Origin: Micromonospora antibiotica
GTDB lineage: Bacteria > Actinomycetota > Actinomycetes > Mycobacteriales > Micromonosporaceae
Assembly: GCF_017599305.1 (NCBI RefSeq)
Contig: NZ_JAGFWR010000008.1
Location: forward strand, 62,001 to 126,000
Direction of reading: 5' to 3'
Length of the DNA stretch: 64,000 bases
Shown here in pieces: positions 44,797 through 53,816 of the stretch (its first letter is position 1; each line of letters begins with the position of its first letter). Under the pieces are notes generated by a model. The model made no database searches and had not been told where the DNA came from. It saw nothing but the letters and a program-made list of their open reading frames with translations. The translations under genes were made by a program, and so were the position numbers.

Positions 44797-45885
44797 TCAG
44801 TGCCGGTCGCCCTCGCCTGCCGGCTTGTCGTCCTGGCTCGGGTGGGCGAAGTTGAGGTGCTCCGGCGGCAGCGGGAAGGTGACGTCGTCACCGAACGGCG
44901 ACGGGGCCGCCGCCCGGTCGAAGGTCAGCTCCGTCAGCGGGAGCCGGCCCCGGTCGTCGACCGCCGGCATCGTCGGGTGCGGGACCTCACGGTGCCAGTT
45001 CACACCCTGCTGCGCCTGGGCCTCCGCGGCCGGGTCGCCGGAACCGCCGGCGTGCGAGTGGACCCCGGTCTGACGAGCGCCGCTGTGCACCACGGACCCC
45101 TTTCCCGCGCTGTTCGCGGTGCTCTGGGGCGTCTCGCCCCGACGGAAGATCTTGCTACCGAGCCATACCAGGGGATCGTACCTGCGGTCGACGACCCGTT
45201 CCTTCATGGGGATGATCCCGTTATCGGTGATCTTGATGTGCTCGGGGCAGACCTCCGTGCAGCACTTGGTGATGTTGCAGAAGCCGAGCCCCTGCTCCTG
45301 CTGCGCGTACTGCTTGCGGTCGGTCTTCGCGTCCAACGGGTGCATGTCCAGCTCGGCGGCCCGGATGAAGAACCGGGGGCCGGAGAAGGCCGGCTTGTTC
45401 TCCTCGTGGTCGCGGATCACGTGGCACACGTTCTGGCACAGGAAGCACTCGATGCACTTGCGGAACTCCTGCGAGCGCTCCACGTCGACCTGCTGCATCC
45501 GGTACTCGCCCGGGGCCAGGTCGGCCGGCGGGGCGAAAGCCGGCGTCTCCCGCGCCTTCTCGTAGTTGAACGAGACGTCCGTGACCAGGTCCCGGATCAC
45601 CGGGAAGGTCCGCAGCGGGGTGACCGTGACGGTCTCCGACTCCTCGAACGTCGACATCCGGGTCATGCAGCTCAGCCGGGGCTTGCCGTTGATCTCCATC
45701 GAGCAGGAGCCGCACTTGCCCGCCTTGCAGTTCCACCGGCAGGCCAGGTCCGGCGCCTCGGTGGCCTGGAGCCGGTGGATGACGTCGAGGACGACCTCGC
45801 CCTCGTTCACCTCGACCGAGTAGTCCTGGAGGTCACCGCCGGTCTCGTCGCCCCGCCAGATGCGGAACTCCCTCTTGCTTCCCAT
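44797..45885 (-). CDS. sdhB: Succinate dehydrogenase/fumarate reductase iron-sulfur subunit with C-terminal extension
   Basis: A 362-residue subunit from the ATG at 45885, sharing an A with the sdhA stop. The [2Fe-2S] ferredoxin domain has Cys49, Cys53/58, Cys61 and Cys73. The [4Fe-4S]/[3Fe-4S] domain has CIECFLCQNVC (144-154) and CNITKCCTEVC (203-213). Such subunits in Sdh1-type complexes are about 250 residues. Here about 110 more follow from residue 250, with a flexible His/Gly/Ala part and a more structured end (MPAVDDRGRLPLTEL, FPLPPEHLNF). It conducts electrons from SdhA to the membrane anchor. The longer ORF to 46143 is a shadow of sdhA. Confidence 0.93.
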   Translation of the reverse strand: MGSKREFRIWRGDETGGDLQDYSVEVNEGEVVLDVIHRLQATEAPDLACRWNCKAGKCGSCSMEINGKPRLSCMTRMSTFEESETVTVTPLRTFPVIRDLVTDVSFNYEKARETPAFAPPADLAPGEYRMQQVDVERSQEFRKCIECFLCQNVCHVIRDHEENKPAFSGPRFFIRAAELDMHPLDAKTDRKQYAQQEQGLGFCNITKCCTEVCPEHIKITDNGIIPMKERVVDRRYDPLVWLGSKIFRRGETPQSTANSAGKGSVVHSGARQTGVHSHAGGSGDPAAEAQAQQGVNWHREVPHPTMPAVDDRGRLPLTELTFDRAAAPSPFGDDVTFPLPPEHLNFAHPSQDDKPAGEGDRH

Positions 45886-47798
45886 CAGTTCGCCTCCTCG
45901 GTGAGGGCGTCGAAGTCGGCCAGCTCCTCGTCGGTCAGATACTTGGCCAGCTCGGTCCGGTCGAAGAGACCGATCAACTCGGCCCGCATCTTCGGCAGCG
46001 GCTTGTGCTCCAGCCGGACGGTGTCGCCGTCCAGGGCGCAGACCAGGTTGACCCGACGCCAGCTCGGATCCATGGTCGGGAAGTCCTCGCGGGTGTGCCC
46101 GCCGCGCGACTCCTGCCGCTCCAGCGCCGCCTTCGCGGTGCACTCCGAGACGACCAGCATGTTGCGCAGGTCCAACGCCAGGTGCCAGCCCGGGTTGTAG
46201 CGCCGGCCGCCGGCCGCGCTCACCTTCGCCACCCGCTCGCGCAGCTCGGTCAGCCTGTGCAGCGCGTCTACCAGCTCGCCCTCCCGGCGGATGATCCCGA
46301 CCAGATCCCCCATCACCGCCTGGAGGTCCTGCTGCAGGGTGTACGGGTTCTCCCCGGTGTCCCGCTGCAACGGCGCCAGCGCCGCCTCCACGGCGGTCTC
46401 CACCGCACCCACCGGCACCTTCGGCCGCGAGGTCAGCTGATCGGTGTACGACGCCGCGTGCCCGCCCGCCCGCTTGCCGAAGACCAGCAGGTCGGACAGG
46501 GAGTTGCCACCCAACCGGTTGGAGCCGTGCATGCCACCGGACACCTCACCTGCGGCGAACAGCCCCTGCACGGTGCCGTACGCGGCCCCGGAGTCCGGGT
46601 CCACCTCGACGCCGCCCATCACGTAGTGGCAGGTCGGCCCGACCTCCATCGGCTCGGCCGTGATGTCGACGTCGGCCAGCTCCTTGAACTGGTGGTACAT
46701 CGACGGCAGCCGGCGACGGATCTCGTCGGCCGAACGCCGGGAGGCGATGTCCAGGTAGACACCGCCGGCCGGCGTACCCCGACCGGCCTTGACCTCGCTG
46801 TTGATCGCGCGGGCGACCTCGTCGCGGGGGAGCAGCTCCGGCGGGCGTCGGTTGTTGTCCGGGTCGGTGTACCAGCGGTCCGCCTCCTCCTCGGTCTCCG
46901 CGTACTGCTTGCGGAAGACGTCGGGGACGTAGTCGAACATGAACCGCTTGCCGTCGGAGTTCTTCAGCACCCCGCCGTCACCGCGTACCGACTCGGTGAC
47001 CAGGATGCCCTTCACCGAGGGCGGCCAGACCATGCCGGTCGGGTGGAACTGGAGGAACTCCATGTTGATCAGCGTGGCCCCGGCGCGCAGGGCCAACGCG
47101 TGCCCGTCCCCGGTGTACTCCCAGGAGTTCGAGGTGACCTTGTAGGACCGGCCGACGCCGCCGGTGGCCAGCACCACCGCCGGGGCCTCGAACAGGATGA
47201 ACTCCCCGGACTCCCGGTAGTAGCCGAACGCCCCGGCCACCCGGTCCCCGTCGAGCAGCAGCTCGGTGATCGTGGTCTCGGAGAAGACCTTGATCCGGGC
47301 CTCGTAGTCGCCGAGGTCGCGCTTGTCCTCCTGCTGGAGGGAGACGATCTTCTGCTGGAGGGTACGGATCAGCTCCAGGCCGGTCCGGTCACCGACGTGC
47401 GCCAGCCGGGGGTACTCGTGCCCACCGAAGTTGCGCTGGGAGATCTTGCCGTCCTTGGTCCGGTCGAAGAGCGCCCCGTACGTCTCCAGCTCCCAGATCC
47501 GCTGCGGCGACTCCTTCGCGTGCAGCTCGGCCATCCGGAAGTTGTTGAGGAACTTGCCGCCGCGCATGGTGTCGCGGAAGTGCACCTGCCAGTTGTCCCG
47601 GCTGTTCACGTTCCCCATCGCGGCCGCCGCGCCGCCCTCGGCCATCACGGTGTGCGCCTTGCCGAAGAGCGACTTGGAGATGATCGCGGTCTTCTTGCCG
47701 GCGAGCCGGGCCTCGATCGCCGCGCGCAGGCCGGCGCCGCCGGCCCCGATCACGACGACGTCGTAGTGGTGTCGTTCGATGCGAGTGGTAGTGGTCAT
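45885..47798 (-). CDS. sdhA: Succinate dehydrogenase/fumarate reductase flavoprotein subunit
   Basis: A 637-residue flavoprotein. FAD-binding GAGGAGLRAAIEARLAG is at the N-terminus, and the covalent-FAD His lies in GKAHTVMAEGGAAAA. Substrate-site residues are in HPTGMV and RLGGNSLSDLLVFG, and a C-terminal domain is present. The N-terminal wording and gene order (sdhC-sdhA-sdhB) match the Sdh1 type of mycobacteria (Rv0249c-Rv0247c). It oxidises succinate to fumarate at the membrane. Confidence 0.96.
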   Translation of the reverse strand: MTTTTRIERHHYDVVVIGAGGAGLRAAIEARLAGKKTAIISKSLFGKAHTVMAEGGAAAAMGNVNSRDNWQVHFRDTMRGGKFLNNFRMAELHAKESPQRIWELETYGALFDRTKDGKISQRNFGGHEYPRLAHVGDRTGLELIRTLQQKIVSLQQEDKRDLGDYEARIKVFSETTITELLLDGDRVAGAFGYYRESGEFILFEAPAVVLATGGVGRSYKVTSNSWEYTGDGHALALRAGATLINMEFLQFHPTGMVWPPSVKGILVTESVRGDGGVLKNSDGKRFMFDYVPDVFRKQYAETEEEADRWYTDPDNNRRPPELLPRDEVARAINSEVKAGRGTPAGGVYLDIASRRSADEIRRRLPSMYHQFKELADVDITAEPMEVGPTCHYVMGGVEVDPDSGAAYGTVQGLFAAGEVSGGMHGSNRLGGNSLSDLLVFGKRAGGHAASYTDQLTSRPKVPVGAVETAVEAALAPLQRDTGENPYTLQQDLQAVMGDLVGIIRREGELVDALHRLTELRERVAKVSAAGGRRYNPGWHLALDLRNMLVVSECTAKAALERQESRGGHTREDFPTMDPSWRRVNLVCALDGDTVRLEHKPLPKMRAELIGLFDRTELAKYLTDEELADFDALTEEAN

Positions 47799-47811
47799 GT
47801 CGCCGCGCCCT

Positions 47812-48618
47812 CTAGTTGATGAACCGCAGGTCGGTGAACCAGCCGGCGGCGATGGCCATCACGTAGAAGTCGGTGAAGGCCAGCGTGCCGAGGGTGATCC
47901 AGGCGAGCTGCATGTGCCGGGTGTTCAGCTTGGACACGAACGTCCAGGCCCGGTACCGCACCGGGTGCGCGGAGAAGTGCTTCAACCGGCCGCCGATGAT
48001 GTGCCGGCAGGAGTGGCAGGAGATCGTGTACGCCCACAGCATCACCACGTTGACCAGCAGGACGATGTTGCCCAGCCCGAAGCCGAAGCCCTCTGGCGAG
48101 TGGAAGGCCAGGACCGCGTCCCAGGTGTTGATCAGCGAGATGATCGCGGCGGCGTAGAAGAAGTAGCGGTGCAGGTTCTGCCCCAGCAGCGGGAACCGGG
48201 TCTCCCCGGAGTAGGACTTGTGCCCGTCCGGCACCGCGCAGGCCGGCGGCGACAACCAGAACGACCGGTAGTACGCCTTGCGGTAGTAGTAGCAGGTCAA
48301 CCGGAACAGCAGCAGGAACGGCAGGGTCAGCGCCGCGTCCGGGATGATCCACCAGCCGGGCAGGAGAGTGCCGAAGTGCGAGGAACCCTCGACACACCGG
48401 TCGGTCACACAGGGGGAGTAGAACGGCGTCAGGTAGTGGTACTGGTCCACCCAGTACCACTTGTGCATGAACACCCGGACGGTCGCGTACGCCACCCAGG
48501 CGCTGAGCCCGACGACGGTGATCAGGGGGGCGAACCACCAGCGGTCGGTCCGCAACGTCTTCGCCGCGATGGCGGCGCGCGCCCGCGCACCCCGCGGCTT
48601 CGTTGCCGTTGATGTCAT
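47812..48618 (-). CDS. sdhC: Succinate dehydrogenase membrane anchor (Sdh1-type)
   Basis: A 268-residue membrane subunit from the ATG at 48618 (MTSTATKPRGARARAAIAAK), with five to six helices. HKWYWVDQYHYLTPFYSPC begins the first external loop. RYFFYAAAIISLINTWDAVL, NIVLLVNVVMLWAYTISCHSCRHIIGG and the C-terminal TLGTLAFTDFYVMAIAAGW are membrane segments with His residues suited to heme or quinone binding. It is the first gene of sdhCAB. GTGACACACGTTAC near 48757 in the upstream region resembles a CRP-type half-dyad. Confidence 0.9.
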   Translation of the reverse strand: MTSTATKPRGARARAAIAAKTLRTDRWWFAPLITVVGLSAWVAYATVRVFMHKWYWVDQYHYLTPFYSPCVTDRCVEGSSHFGTLLPGWWIIPDAALTLPFLLLFRLTCYYYRKAYYRSFWLSPPACAVPDGHKSYSGETRFPLLGQNLHRYFFYAAAIISLINTWDAVLAFHSPEGFGFGLGNIVLLVNVVMLWAYTISCHSCRHIIGGRLKHFSAHPVRYRAWTFVSKLNTRHMQLAWITLGTLAFTDFYVMAIAAGWFTDLRFIN

Positions 48619-48902
48619 TCGAGTCGTCTTCCTGACGGGACGGGCCCTCGCGGGCGGGCGGTTCACGTTCCGTGCCGGTCAGTGGACCGGCCGGACCGTG
48701 TCCACTGCCGCGTCGTGCGCAAGCAGGCGACCACGCCGGGACATCGGCGCAGCTAAGTGACACACGTTACGCCGATCATCACGGTCGGGCCGCGCAACGC
48801 AGTGTCCCGTGTGTCCCGCACCTTGGAAAGACCCGGACCGTGATCAATCCTGACCGGTTGCGGCCAACCGGCCACACCCCCCGGCGGACCAGCGGGAACC
48901 GG
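48619..48902. other. Promoter region of sdhCAB and end of the tldE gene
   Basis: No gene is seen. The imperfect dyad GTGACACACGTTAC (about 48757-48770) fits the actinomycete CRP consensus GTG-N6-GNCAC with one change. CGCAACGCAGTGTCCC follows. A promoter for sdhC is expected here, but no -35/-10 pair is clear. Confidence 0.35.
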
Positions 48903-50339
48903 TCAGCCCGAGGCGCCACCGGTGAAGTTCCACGAGGCCAGCCGCAGCGGTGGCCCCTCCCACCAGTCGCCGTCGGTGCGGTCCGGTTGGCGGACCGGCC
49001 GCCGGCCGAGGCCGAGCACCGTGCCCGGCCCCAACGCCCGGGGGTACGACTCGGTGAAGCGGAAGTTCCGCACCGCCCGCACCGGCACGCCGTCCTCCAC
49101 CAGCCACACCCCGTTGCGGGTCAACCCGGTGATCACCAGGCTCAACGGGTCGAGCACCCGGGTGTACCAGAAGTCGCTGACCAGCAGCCCCCGGGTCATG
49201 GGGGCGACCAGCGCGGCGGTGTCCGCATCCACCACCGCCCCCGGCACCGGGCCGCCGGTCGGGTCGCCGTCTGTCGCCGGGTCCACCGCCCCGCCGGTCG
49301 GGCCGCCCTCGGGTGCCCCGAGTAACCGCAGGTTGCTGGGGACCGGGCCGAAGGTGGACCCGTCGGGCGTCCCGTGCCCGGTCGATGTCGTGCCCGCCGC
49401 GGCGGCGCTGCGCCGGTCGTGGGCAACCGCACGGGTGGTGCCCGCCTCGACCAGGGTGAGCGCCCGACGCGGGGTGCCCTCCAGGTCGAACGGCAGCGTG
49501 CCGGTCGGGTCGTCGACCAGGGTCACCGCCGGATCGAACTGGGCGGTGCCGGGGCGGGCGAACGACTGACGTTCGACGTACCGCTTGCCGTTGAAACCGG
49601 ACCAGGCGAGATTCTGCAACAGGTCGGCCACGGCGGCCGGTTCGAGGACCACCTCGTACCGGCCCGGGGGCAGCTCGACCGGGTCGGCGGCGGCCCGTGC
49701 CTTCGCCGCCGCCCGGACCCCCAGGAGCGTGCCGTCCACCTCGTCGAGGCGACCGGCGCAGAGCCGGGCCACCCCGTCCGCGCCGCCCGTGCGGGCGATG
49801 CCGTCCATCGCCGCCTCGGTGGTGCGCCCCTGCGCCGACTGGCCGGCCGAGTTGGCGAACGCCCCCGACCGGTAGGAGGTGCGGCAGTAGCCGGCCGCCT
49901 CCAGCCCGCCCACCGCGTCGACGAAGGCCCGGACCCGGTCGGCGCGGTCCGCCGGCTCGGCGTAGGCGGTCGCCTCGTCGAGCAGGCCGTTGGAGTGCAC
50001 CGCCGACGGTGGGGTCAGCCCCGGCCAGGCCGGGTCGGGCGGGCAGAGCCGGGCCGCGGCGAGGGTCCGCCCGACCAGGGCGCGCAGCCCGTCCGGGTCG
50101 ACCAGGCTGCCGCCACCGGTGGCCGTGCGGCCGTCGACGTGCACCCGCAGCCGCACCGTCACCTGAGACCCGGCGACGTTCTGGTGGATGAACGAGTTGG
50201 CGAACCGGGTCAGCGCCAGGTCGTGCCGGACGACGATGGCCTCGGCCTCGGCGGCCGGCCCGGCGAGCTGGTGGACCAGCTCCACCACCCGGGCGGCGAC
50301 GTCCAGCTCGGTCGCCCCGGCGTCCCGCAGGCCGGTCAT
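48903..50339 (-). CDS. TldE/PmbA-family metalloprotease partner
   Basis: A 478-residue protein from the ATG at 50339, overlapping the tldD stop (ATGA). The N-terminal part with FANSFIHQNVAGSQVTVRLRV and the C-terminal YTRVLDPLSLVITGLTRNGVW fit the TldE subunit of the heterodimeric TldD/TldE protease. TldE has no metal ligands and forms the substrate cavity with TldD. The longer ORF to 51308 is a shadow of tldD. TldD/TldE pairs mature RiPP peptides or degrade unfolded peptides. No RiPP gene lies nearby. Confidence 0.9.
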   Translation of the reverse strand: MTGLRDAGATELDVAARVVELVHQLAGPAAEAEAIVVRHDLALTRFANSFIHQNVAGSQVTVRLRVHVDGRTATGGGSLVDPDGLRALVGRTLAAARLCPPDPAWPGLTPPSAVHSNGLLDEATAYAEPADRADRVRAFVDAVGGLEAAGYCRTSYRSGAFANSAGQSAQGRTTEAAMDGIARTGGADGVARLCAGRLDEVDGTLLGVRAAAKARAAADPVELPPGRYEVVLEPAAVADLLQNLAWSGFNGKRYVERQSFARPGTAQFDPAVTLVDDPTGTLPFDLEGTPRRALTLVEAGTTRAVAHDRRSAAAAGTTSTGHGTPDGSTFGPVPSNLRLLGAPEGGPTGGAVDPATDGDPTGGPVPGAVVDADTAALVAPMTRGLLVSDFWYTRVLDPLSLVITGLTRNGVWLVEDGVPVRAVRNFRFTESYPRALGPGTVLGLGRRPVRQPDRTDGDWWEGPPLRLASWNFTGGASG

Positions 50340-51772
50340 GCCCGCACCCCCACCCGGACGCCCCGGAACCGGGCCGGCGCGGCCGGATGGCCGGTGTGCC
50401 CGATCTGGCCGGGCTGGCCCTTGCCGCAGTTCGGGGTGCCCCACGGGACGATCTCGGAGGAGAGCATGTCCATCGACCGCCAGAACAGCGGCCCGATGCC
50501 GGTGTAGGTGGGGTTGCGCAGCATCCGGCCGCGCCGGCCGTTGCGCACCTCCCAGGCGATCTCGCAGCCGAACTGGAAGTTGAGCCGCCGGTCGTCGATC
50601 GACCAGGACCGGTTGACGTCCATCAGCACCCCGTCGTCGGTCGCCGCGATGATCTCGTCGAGGGTGTGTGGGCCGGGTTCCAGGCCCACGTTGGTCATCC
50701 GCACCATCGGCAGCCGGGCCCAGCCGTCGGCGCGTACGCTGCCGCCGTGGTCCAGGCCGGCGACGGCGGCCGAGTCCCGGCCGGCGAGCACCCCGACCCA
50801 GCGGCCCTCGCGTACCGCGTCGCGTCTGACCGCCGGGGAGCCCTCGTCGTCGAAGCCGAAGCTGCCCAGCGCGCCGGGGATCGTCGGGTCGATGGTGACG
50901 TTCATCAGCTCGGAGCCGTAGCGCAGCGAGCCGAGCTGGGCCAGGTCGAGCCAGGAGGTGCCGGCGAACGCCGCCTCCCAGCCGAGGATGCGGTCCAGCT
51001 CGATGGCGTGCCCGACCGACTCGTGGATCTGCAACGCGAGCTGCTCGTCGCCGAGGATCAGGTCGGTCTCGCCGGCCGGGCACTGCGGGGCGGTGAGCAG
51101 CGCCCGGGACTCGTCGGCGATCTGAGCGGCGTGCCCGGTCAGATCCAGTGACTCGACCAGCTCCCAGCCGGTGGTGCCGTACTGGCCCCGGTAGCTCGGC
51201 CAGGAGCGGCGCTGGGTCTCGTGCTCGCCGATCGAGGTGGCCGAGATGCCGCCGCCGCACTCGCGGATGTGCTGGTCGATGCGGTGCCCCTCGCTGGAGA
51301 CGAACCACTTGCGGGTGTCCCAGACCTGGTAGAGCCCCTGGGCCAGGTCGGCCCCCTGCCCACGGGCCGCCTCGGTGGCCCGGACCAGCAGGTCACCCTT
51401 GTCGGACAGGGCCACCCCGAGCGGGTCGACGGCGCAGTCGGAGGCCCAGCTCGCCACCACCGGCTCGGCCGGCGTCAGCGTGATCGGTGGGCCGGGCACC
51501 CGGGCGCTCGCGGCGGCGACCTGCGCGGCCCGCCGGCCGGCTTCGCGCGCCGCCGCGTCGGACAGCTCGGGTACGGCGTGGAAGCCCCACCCCGACCCGA
51601 CCAGCGCGCGCACCCCCAGGCCGAGGCTCTCGTCCTGGGTCAGCTCCTCGATGTCGCCGTTGCGCGCGGACATCGACTCGTAGCGCAGGTGCATCACCCG
51701 GGCGTCGGCATACCGGGCGCCCGCGTCGAGGGCGGCCTGCACGGCGGCGGCTGCGGCATCGAACTCGGTCAT
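50336..51772 (-). CDS. tldD: TldD-family metalloprotease
   Basis: A 478-residue zinc protease. The HExxxH-type motif HESVGH has His250, Glu251 and His255, and a later Cys in GTPNCGKGQPGQ supplies the fourth ligand region. The N-terminal half contains YADARVMHLRYESMSARNG. It works with TldE encoded just downstream. Substrates inferred from the family are unstructured peptides. Confidence 0.93.
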   Translation of the reverse strand: MTEFDAAAAAVQAALDAGARYADARVMHLRYESMSARNGDIEELTQDESLGLGVRALVGSGWGFHAVPELSDAAAREAGRRAAQVAAASARVPGPPITLTPAEPVVASWASDCAVDPLGVALSDKGDLLVRATEAARGQGADLAQGLYQVWDTRKWFVSSEGHRIDQHIRECGGGISATSIGEHETQRRSWPSYRGQYGTTGWELVESLDLTGHAAQIADESRALLTAPQCPAGETDLILGDEQLALQIHESVGHAIELDRILGWEAAFAGTSWLDLAQLGSLRYGSELMNVTIDPTIPGALGSFGFDDEGSPAVRRDAVREGRWVGVLAGRDSAAVAGLDHGGSVRADGWARLPMVRMTNVGLEPGPHTLDEIIAATDDGVLMDVNRSWSIDDRRLNFQFGCEIAWEVRNGRRGRMLRNPTYTGIGPLFWRSMDMLSSEIVPWGTPNCGKGQPGQIGHTGHPAAPARFRGVRVGVRA

Positions 51773-51804
51773 GGACCGACCCTAGGCCAGCCCACCGACA
51801 TCCG

Positions 51805-52353
51805 TCAGGGCACCAGATGCTCGGGGCGGATCGTGGCCTGCACCGGCTCAAGCAGGCGCAGGGTTTCTCCGCGTTTGGTGGCGGAGTGTTCCGTGTAGTG
51901 GCGGCCCCGCCGACGGTAGAGGCGTAGCGCGCCGGTCTTCTGCTCCACCAGCAGGTACCACTCGATGCCGGCTGCCGCGTAGTAGTGCATCTTCAGGACC
52001 TTGTCGGTGGACGCGTTGCTCGGCGAGATGATCTCGCAGACGAGGTGCACCTCGTCTGCCTCGATCATCGGCTCGTCCAGATTCACGGGGTCGGTGATGA
52101 TGAGGTCGGGGATGGGGATGCGGCCGGGCCGGAGTCGAACGTTCACCGCCTCCAGCAGTTCCAGGCCGACCTTCTCGGCCGCCGGTTCGAGTATGTTGCC
52201 CAGTTTGCGCGAGATGCGTTGGTGGCGGGGGGTGGGGGCTGGGGTCACGTGGAGGCTCCCGTCGAAGAGTTCGACGCGTTGGGACGTCTCATCGAGGGAG
52301 AGGTACTCCTCTTCGGTCCACGGTCCGTCGTGGCCGAACACCGCTGCGGTCAT
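51805..52353 (-). CDS. Uma2-family protein (putative PD-(D/E)xK nuclease fold)
   Basis: A 182-residue protein of the DUF820/Uma2 family. IPIPDLIITDP gives the motif-II Asp, and VHLVCEIISPSNASTDKVLKMH gives the E-x-S/K part. The N-terminus WTEEEYLSLDETSQRVELFDG matches the family entry. These proteins are widespread in actinomycetes and cyanobacteria. Nuclease activity is predicted by fold only. Confidence 0.85.
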   Translation of the reverse strand: MTAAVFGHDGPWTEEEYLSLDETSQRVELFDGSLHVTPAPTPRHQRISRKLGNILEPAAEKVGLELLEAVNVRLRPGRIPIPDLIITDPVNLDEPMIEADEVHLVCEIISPSNASTDKVLKMHYYAAAGIEWYLLVEQKTGALRLYRRRGRHYTEHSATKRGETLRLLEPVQATIRPEHLVP

Positions 52354-52595
52354 GGTCGGTCACCTCCACCTCGTGTCGCCGGGCATCCTCCACCGGGCAC
52401 CAGGGCCATGGTCGCACCCCGGGTGCGACCGGTGGGTGACGACACCGCACGGCGACGCGGAGCCGCGACGATGACGGCCGCGCTACTCCGGGCGGGGCGG
52501 GGGCGGCCGAGGGTGCGCGGCGGGGTCATCGGGTCGTTACGCTGTGGTCCGCTGTCAGCTCACGGTCCGTAGCTTATTTTCAGCGTCGGCTCTTT
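52354..52595. other. Intergenic region before the second importer operon
   Basis: No gene is seen. It contains the shared upstream region of the Uma2 gene (minus) and the importer (plus). A relatively AT-rich TAGCTTATTTTCAG lies near 52570 and could carry promoter elements of the importer. Confidence 0.35.
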
Positions 52596-52614
52596 GTTGT
52601 AGGTTCCCTACAAC
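52596..52614. promoter_or_regulatory. Operator-like dyad GTTGTAGG/CCTACAAC before the importer operon
   Basis: Perfect 8-bp arms at 52596-52603 and 52607-52614 surround TTC, 15 bp before the GTG of the first ATPase gene. Its position suits a repressor site. No regulator gene is adjacent. Confidence 0.5.
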
Positions 52615-52629
52615 CCGAGGGAGGCGGTC

Positions 52630-53757
52630 GTGGACAGTCCGCAAGCAGCGCCGCCCGGCCCGCCGGACGCCCACCCGGACGCGCCGGGGACACCCGACGA
52701 CCGCCGTCCGGCCGTGCCGCAGCCACGCGTCGACGACGAGCCGTACCTGCGGGTGGACGACCTACGGGTGCGGTTCGACACCGCCGACGGTGTGGTGCGC
52801 GCGGTCGACGGGGTGTCCTTCACCGTCCGGCGCGGCCGGACGCTCGGCATCGTCGGCGAGTCGGGCTCCGGCAAGAGCGTCACCTCGCTGGCCGTCCTCG
52901 GCCTGCACGACCCCCGGCGCAGCACCGTCACCGGCAGGATCACCGTCGGCGGCCGGCAGCTCGTCGGCCTCCCCGAGGACCGGATACGCCGGCTGCGCGG
53001 CCGGGACGTGGCGATGATCTTCCAGGACCCGCTCTCCGCGCTGCACCCCTACTACACCGTGGGGCGGCAGATCGCCGAGGCGTACCGGGTGCACCACCCC
53101 CGGGCGGGGCGGCGGGCGGCACGGACCCGTGCCGTGGACATGCTCGACCGGGTGGGCATCCCTCAGCCGGCCCGCCGCTACGACCAGTACCCGCACGAGT
53201 TCTCCGGCGGCATGCGGCAGCGGGCGATGATCGCGATGGCGCTGGTCAACGACCCGGCGCTGATCATCGCCGACGAGCCGACCACCGCCCTGGACGTGAC
53301 GGTGCAGGCGCAGATCCTCGACCTGCTCGCCGACCTCCAGGCCGAGTTCCACACCGCGATCGTCCTGATCACCCACGACCTGGGAGTGGTCGCCCAGGTC
53401 ACCGACGACGTGCTGGTCATGTACGCCGGTCGGGTGGTCGAGCAGGGCAGCGCGACACAGGTGCTCCGCCGGGCGCAGCACCCGTACACCTGGGGATTGC
53501 TCTCCAGCGTGCCGTCGCTGCACGGCGACCCGGACGCGGACCTGGTGCCCATCCCCGGCAACCCGCCCTCCCTGATCCACCTGCCCCCCGGCTGCGCGTT
53601 CCACCCGCGCTGCCGGTACGCCGGCGACCGCTCCCGCGCCGAGGTGCCGCGCCTCGTCCCGACCGGCGCGGACGGCCACCTGGTCGCCTGCCACCTGCCC
53701 CCCGACGAGCGCACCCGCCTGGCGGCCGGGGCGTTGAGCGAGAGGCGGCTGCCATGA
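52630..53757 (+). CDS. Peptide ABC transporter ATP-binding protein (D-type) of the second importer
   Basis: A 375-residue ATPase. A Pro-rich N-terminus of about 35 residues precedes the nucleotide-binding domain: Walker A GESGSGKSV, signature FSGGMRQR, Walker B LIIADEPTTALDV, H-loop ITHDLGVV. The C-terminal motif is PPGCAFHPRCRYAG. GGGAGGCG precedes the GTG. Its stop is embedded in a repeated junction sequence (53739-53816). It is the first gene of a D-F-C-B-A operon. Confidence 0.94.
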   Translation: MDSPQAAPPGPPDAHPDAPGTPDDRRPAVPQPRVDDEPYLRVDDLRVRFDTADGVVRAVDGVSFTVRRGRTLGIVGESGSGKSVTSLAVLGLHDPRRSTVTGRITVGGRQLVGLPEDRIRRLRGRDVAMIFQDPLSALHPYYTVGRQIAEAYRVHHPRAGRRAARTRAVDMLDRVGIPQPARRYDQYPHEFSGGMRQRAMIAMALVNDPALIIADEPTTALDVTVQAQILDLLADLQAEFHTAIVLITHDLGVVAQVTDDVLVMYAGRVVEQGSATQVLRRAQHPYTWGLLSSVPSLHGDPDADLVPIPGNPPSLIHLPPGCAFHPRCRYAGDRSRAEVPRLVPTGADGHLVACHLPPDERTRLAAGALSERRLP

Positions 53758-53816
53758 GCGCGAGGAACGTGGCGCAGCGGAGTCCCGCAGTCGCGGGCGA
53801 GAGGCGGCTGCCATGA
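53739..53816 (+). repeat. Duplicated start-region junction enclosing a 20-codon mini-ORF
   Basis: GCGAGAGGCGGCTGCCATGA occurs at 53739-53758 and again at 53797-53816. The first ATG (53754) overlaps the upstream stop and opens a 20-codon ORF (MSARNVAQRSPAVAGERRLP). That ORF ends in TGA at 53814-53816, overlapping the real start of the next gene at 53813. The insert (CGGAGTCCCGCAGTCGCG core) matches 2004-2034 in the first importer operon, in reverse complement. The result keeps stop/start coupling on both sides. Confidence 0.75.

Noticed and set aside
48903..52353. TldD/TldE as part of a RiPP cluster
   Set aside because: No precursor peptide, cyclodehydratase or radical-SAM gene is nearby, and the neighbours are sdh and Uma2.
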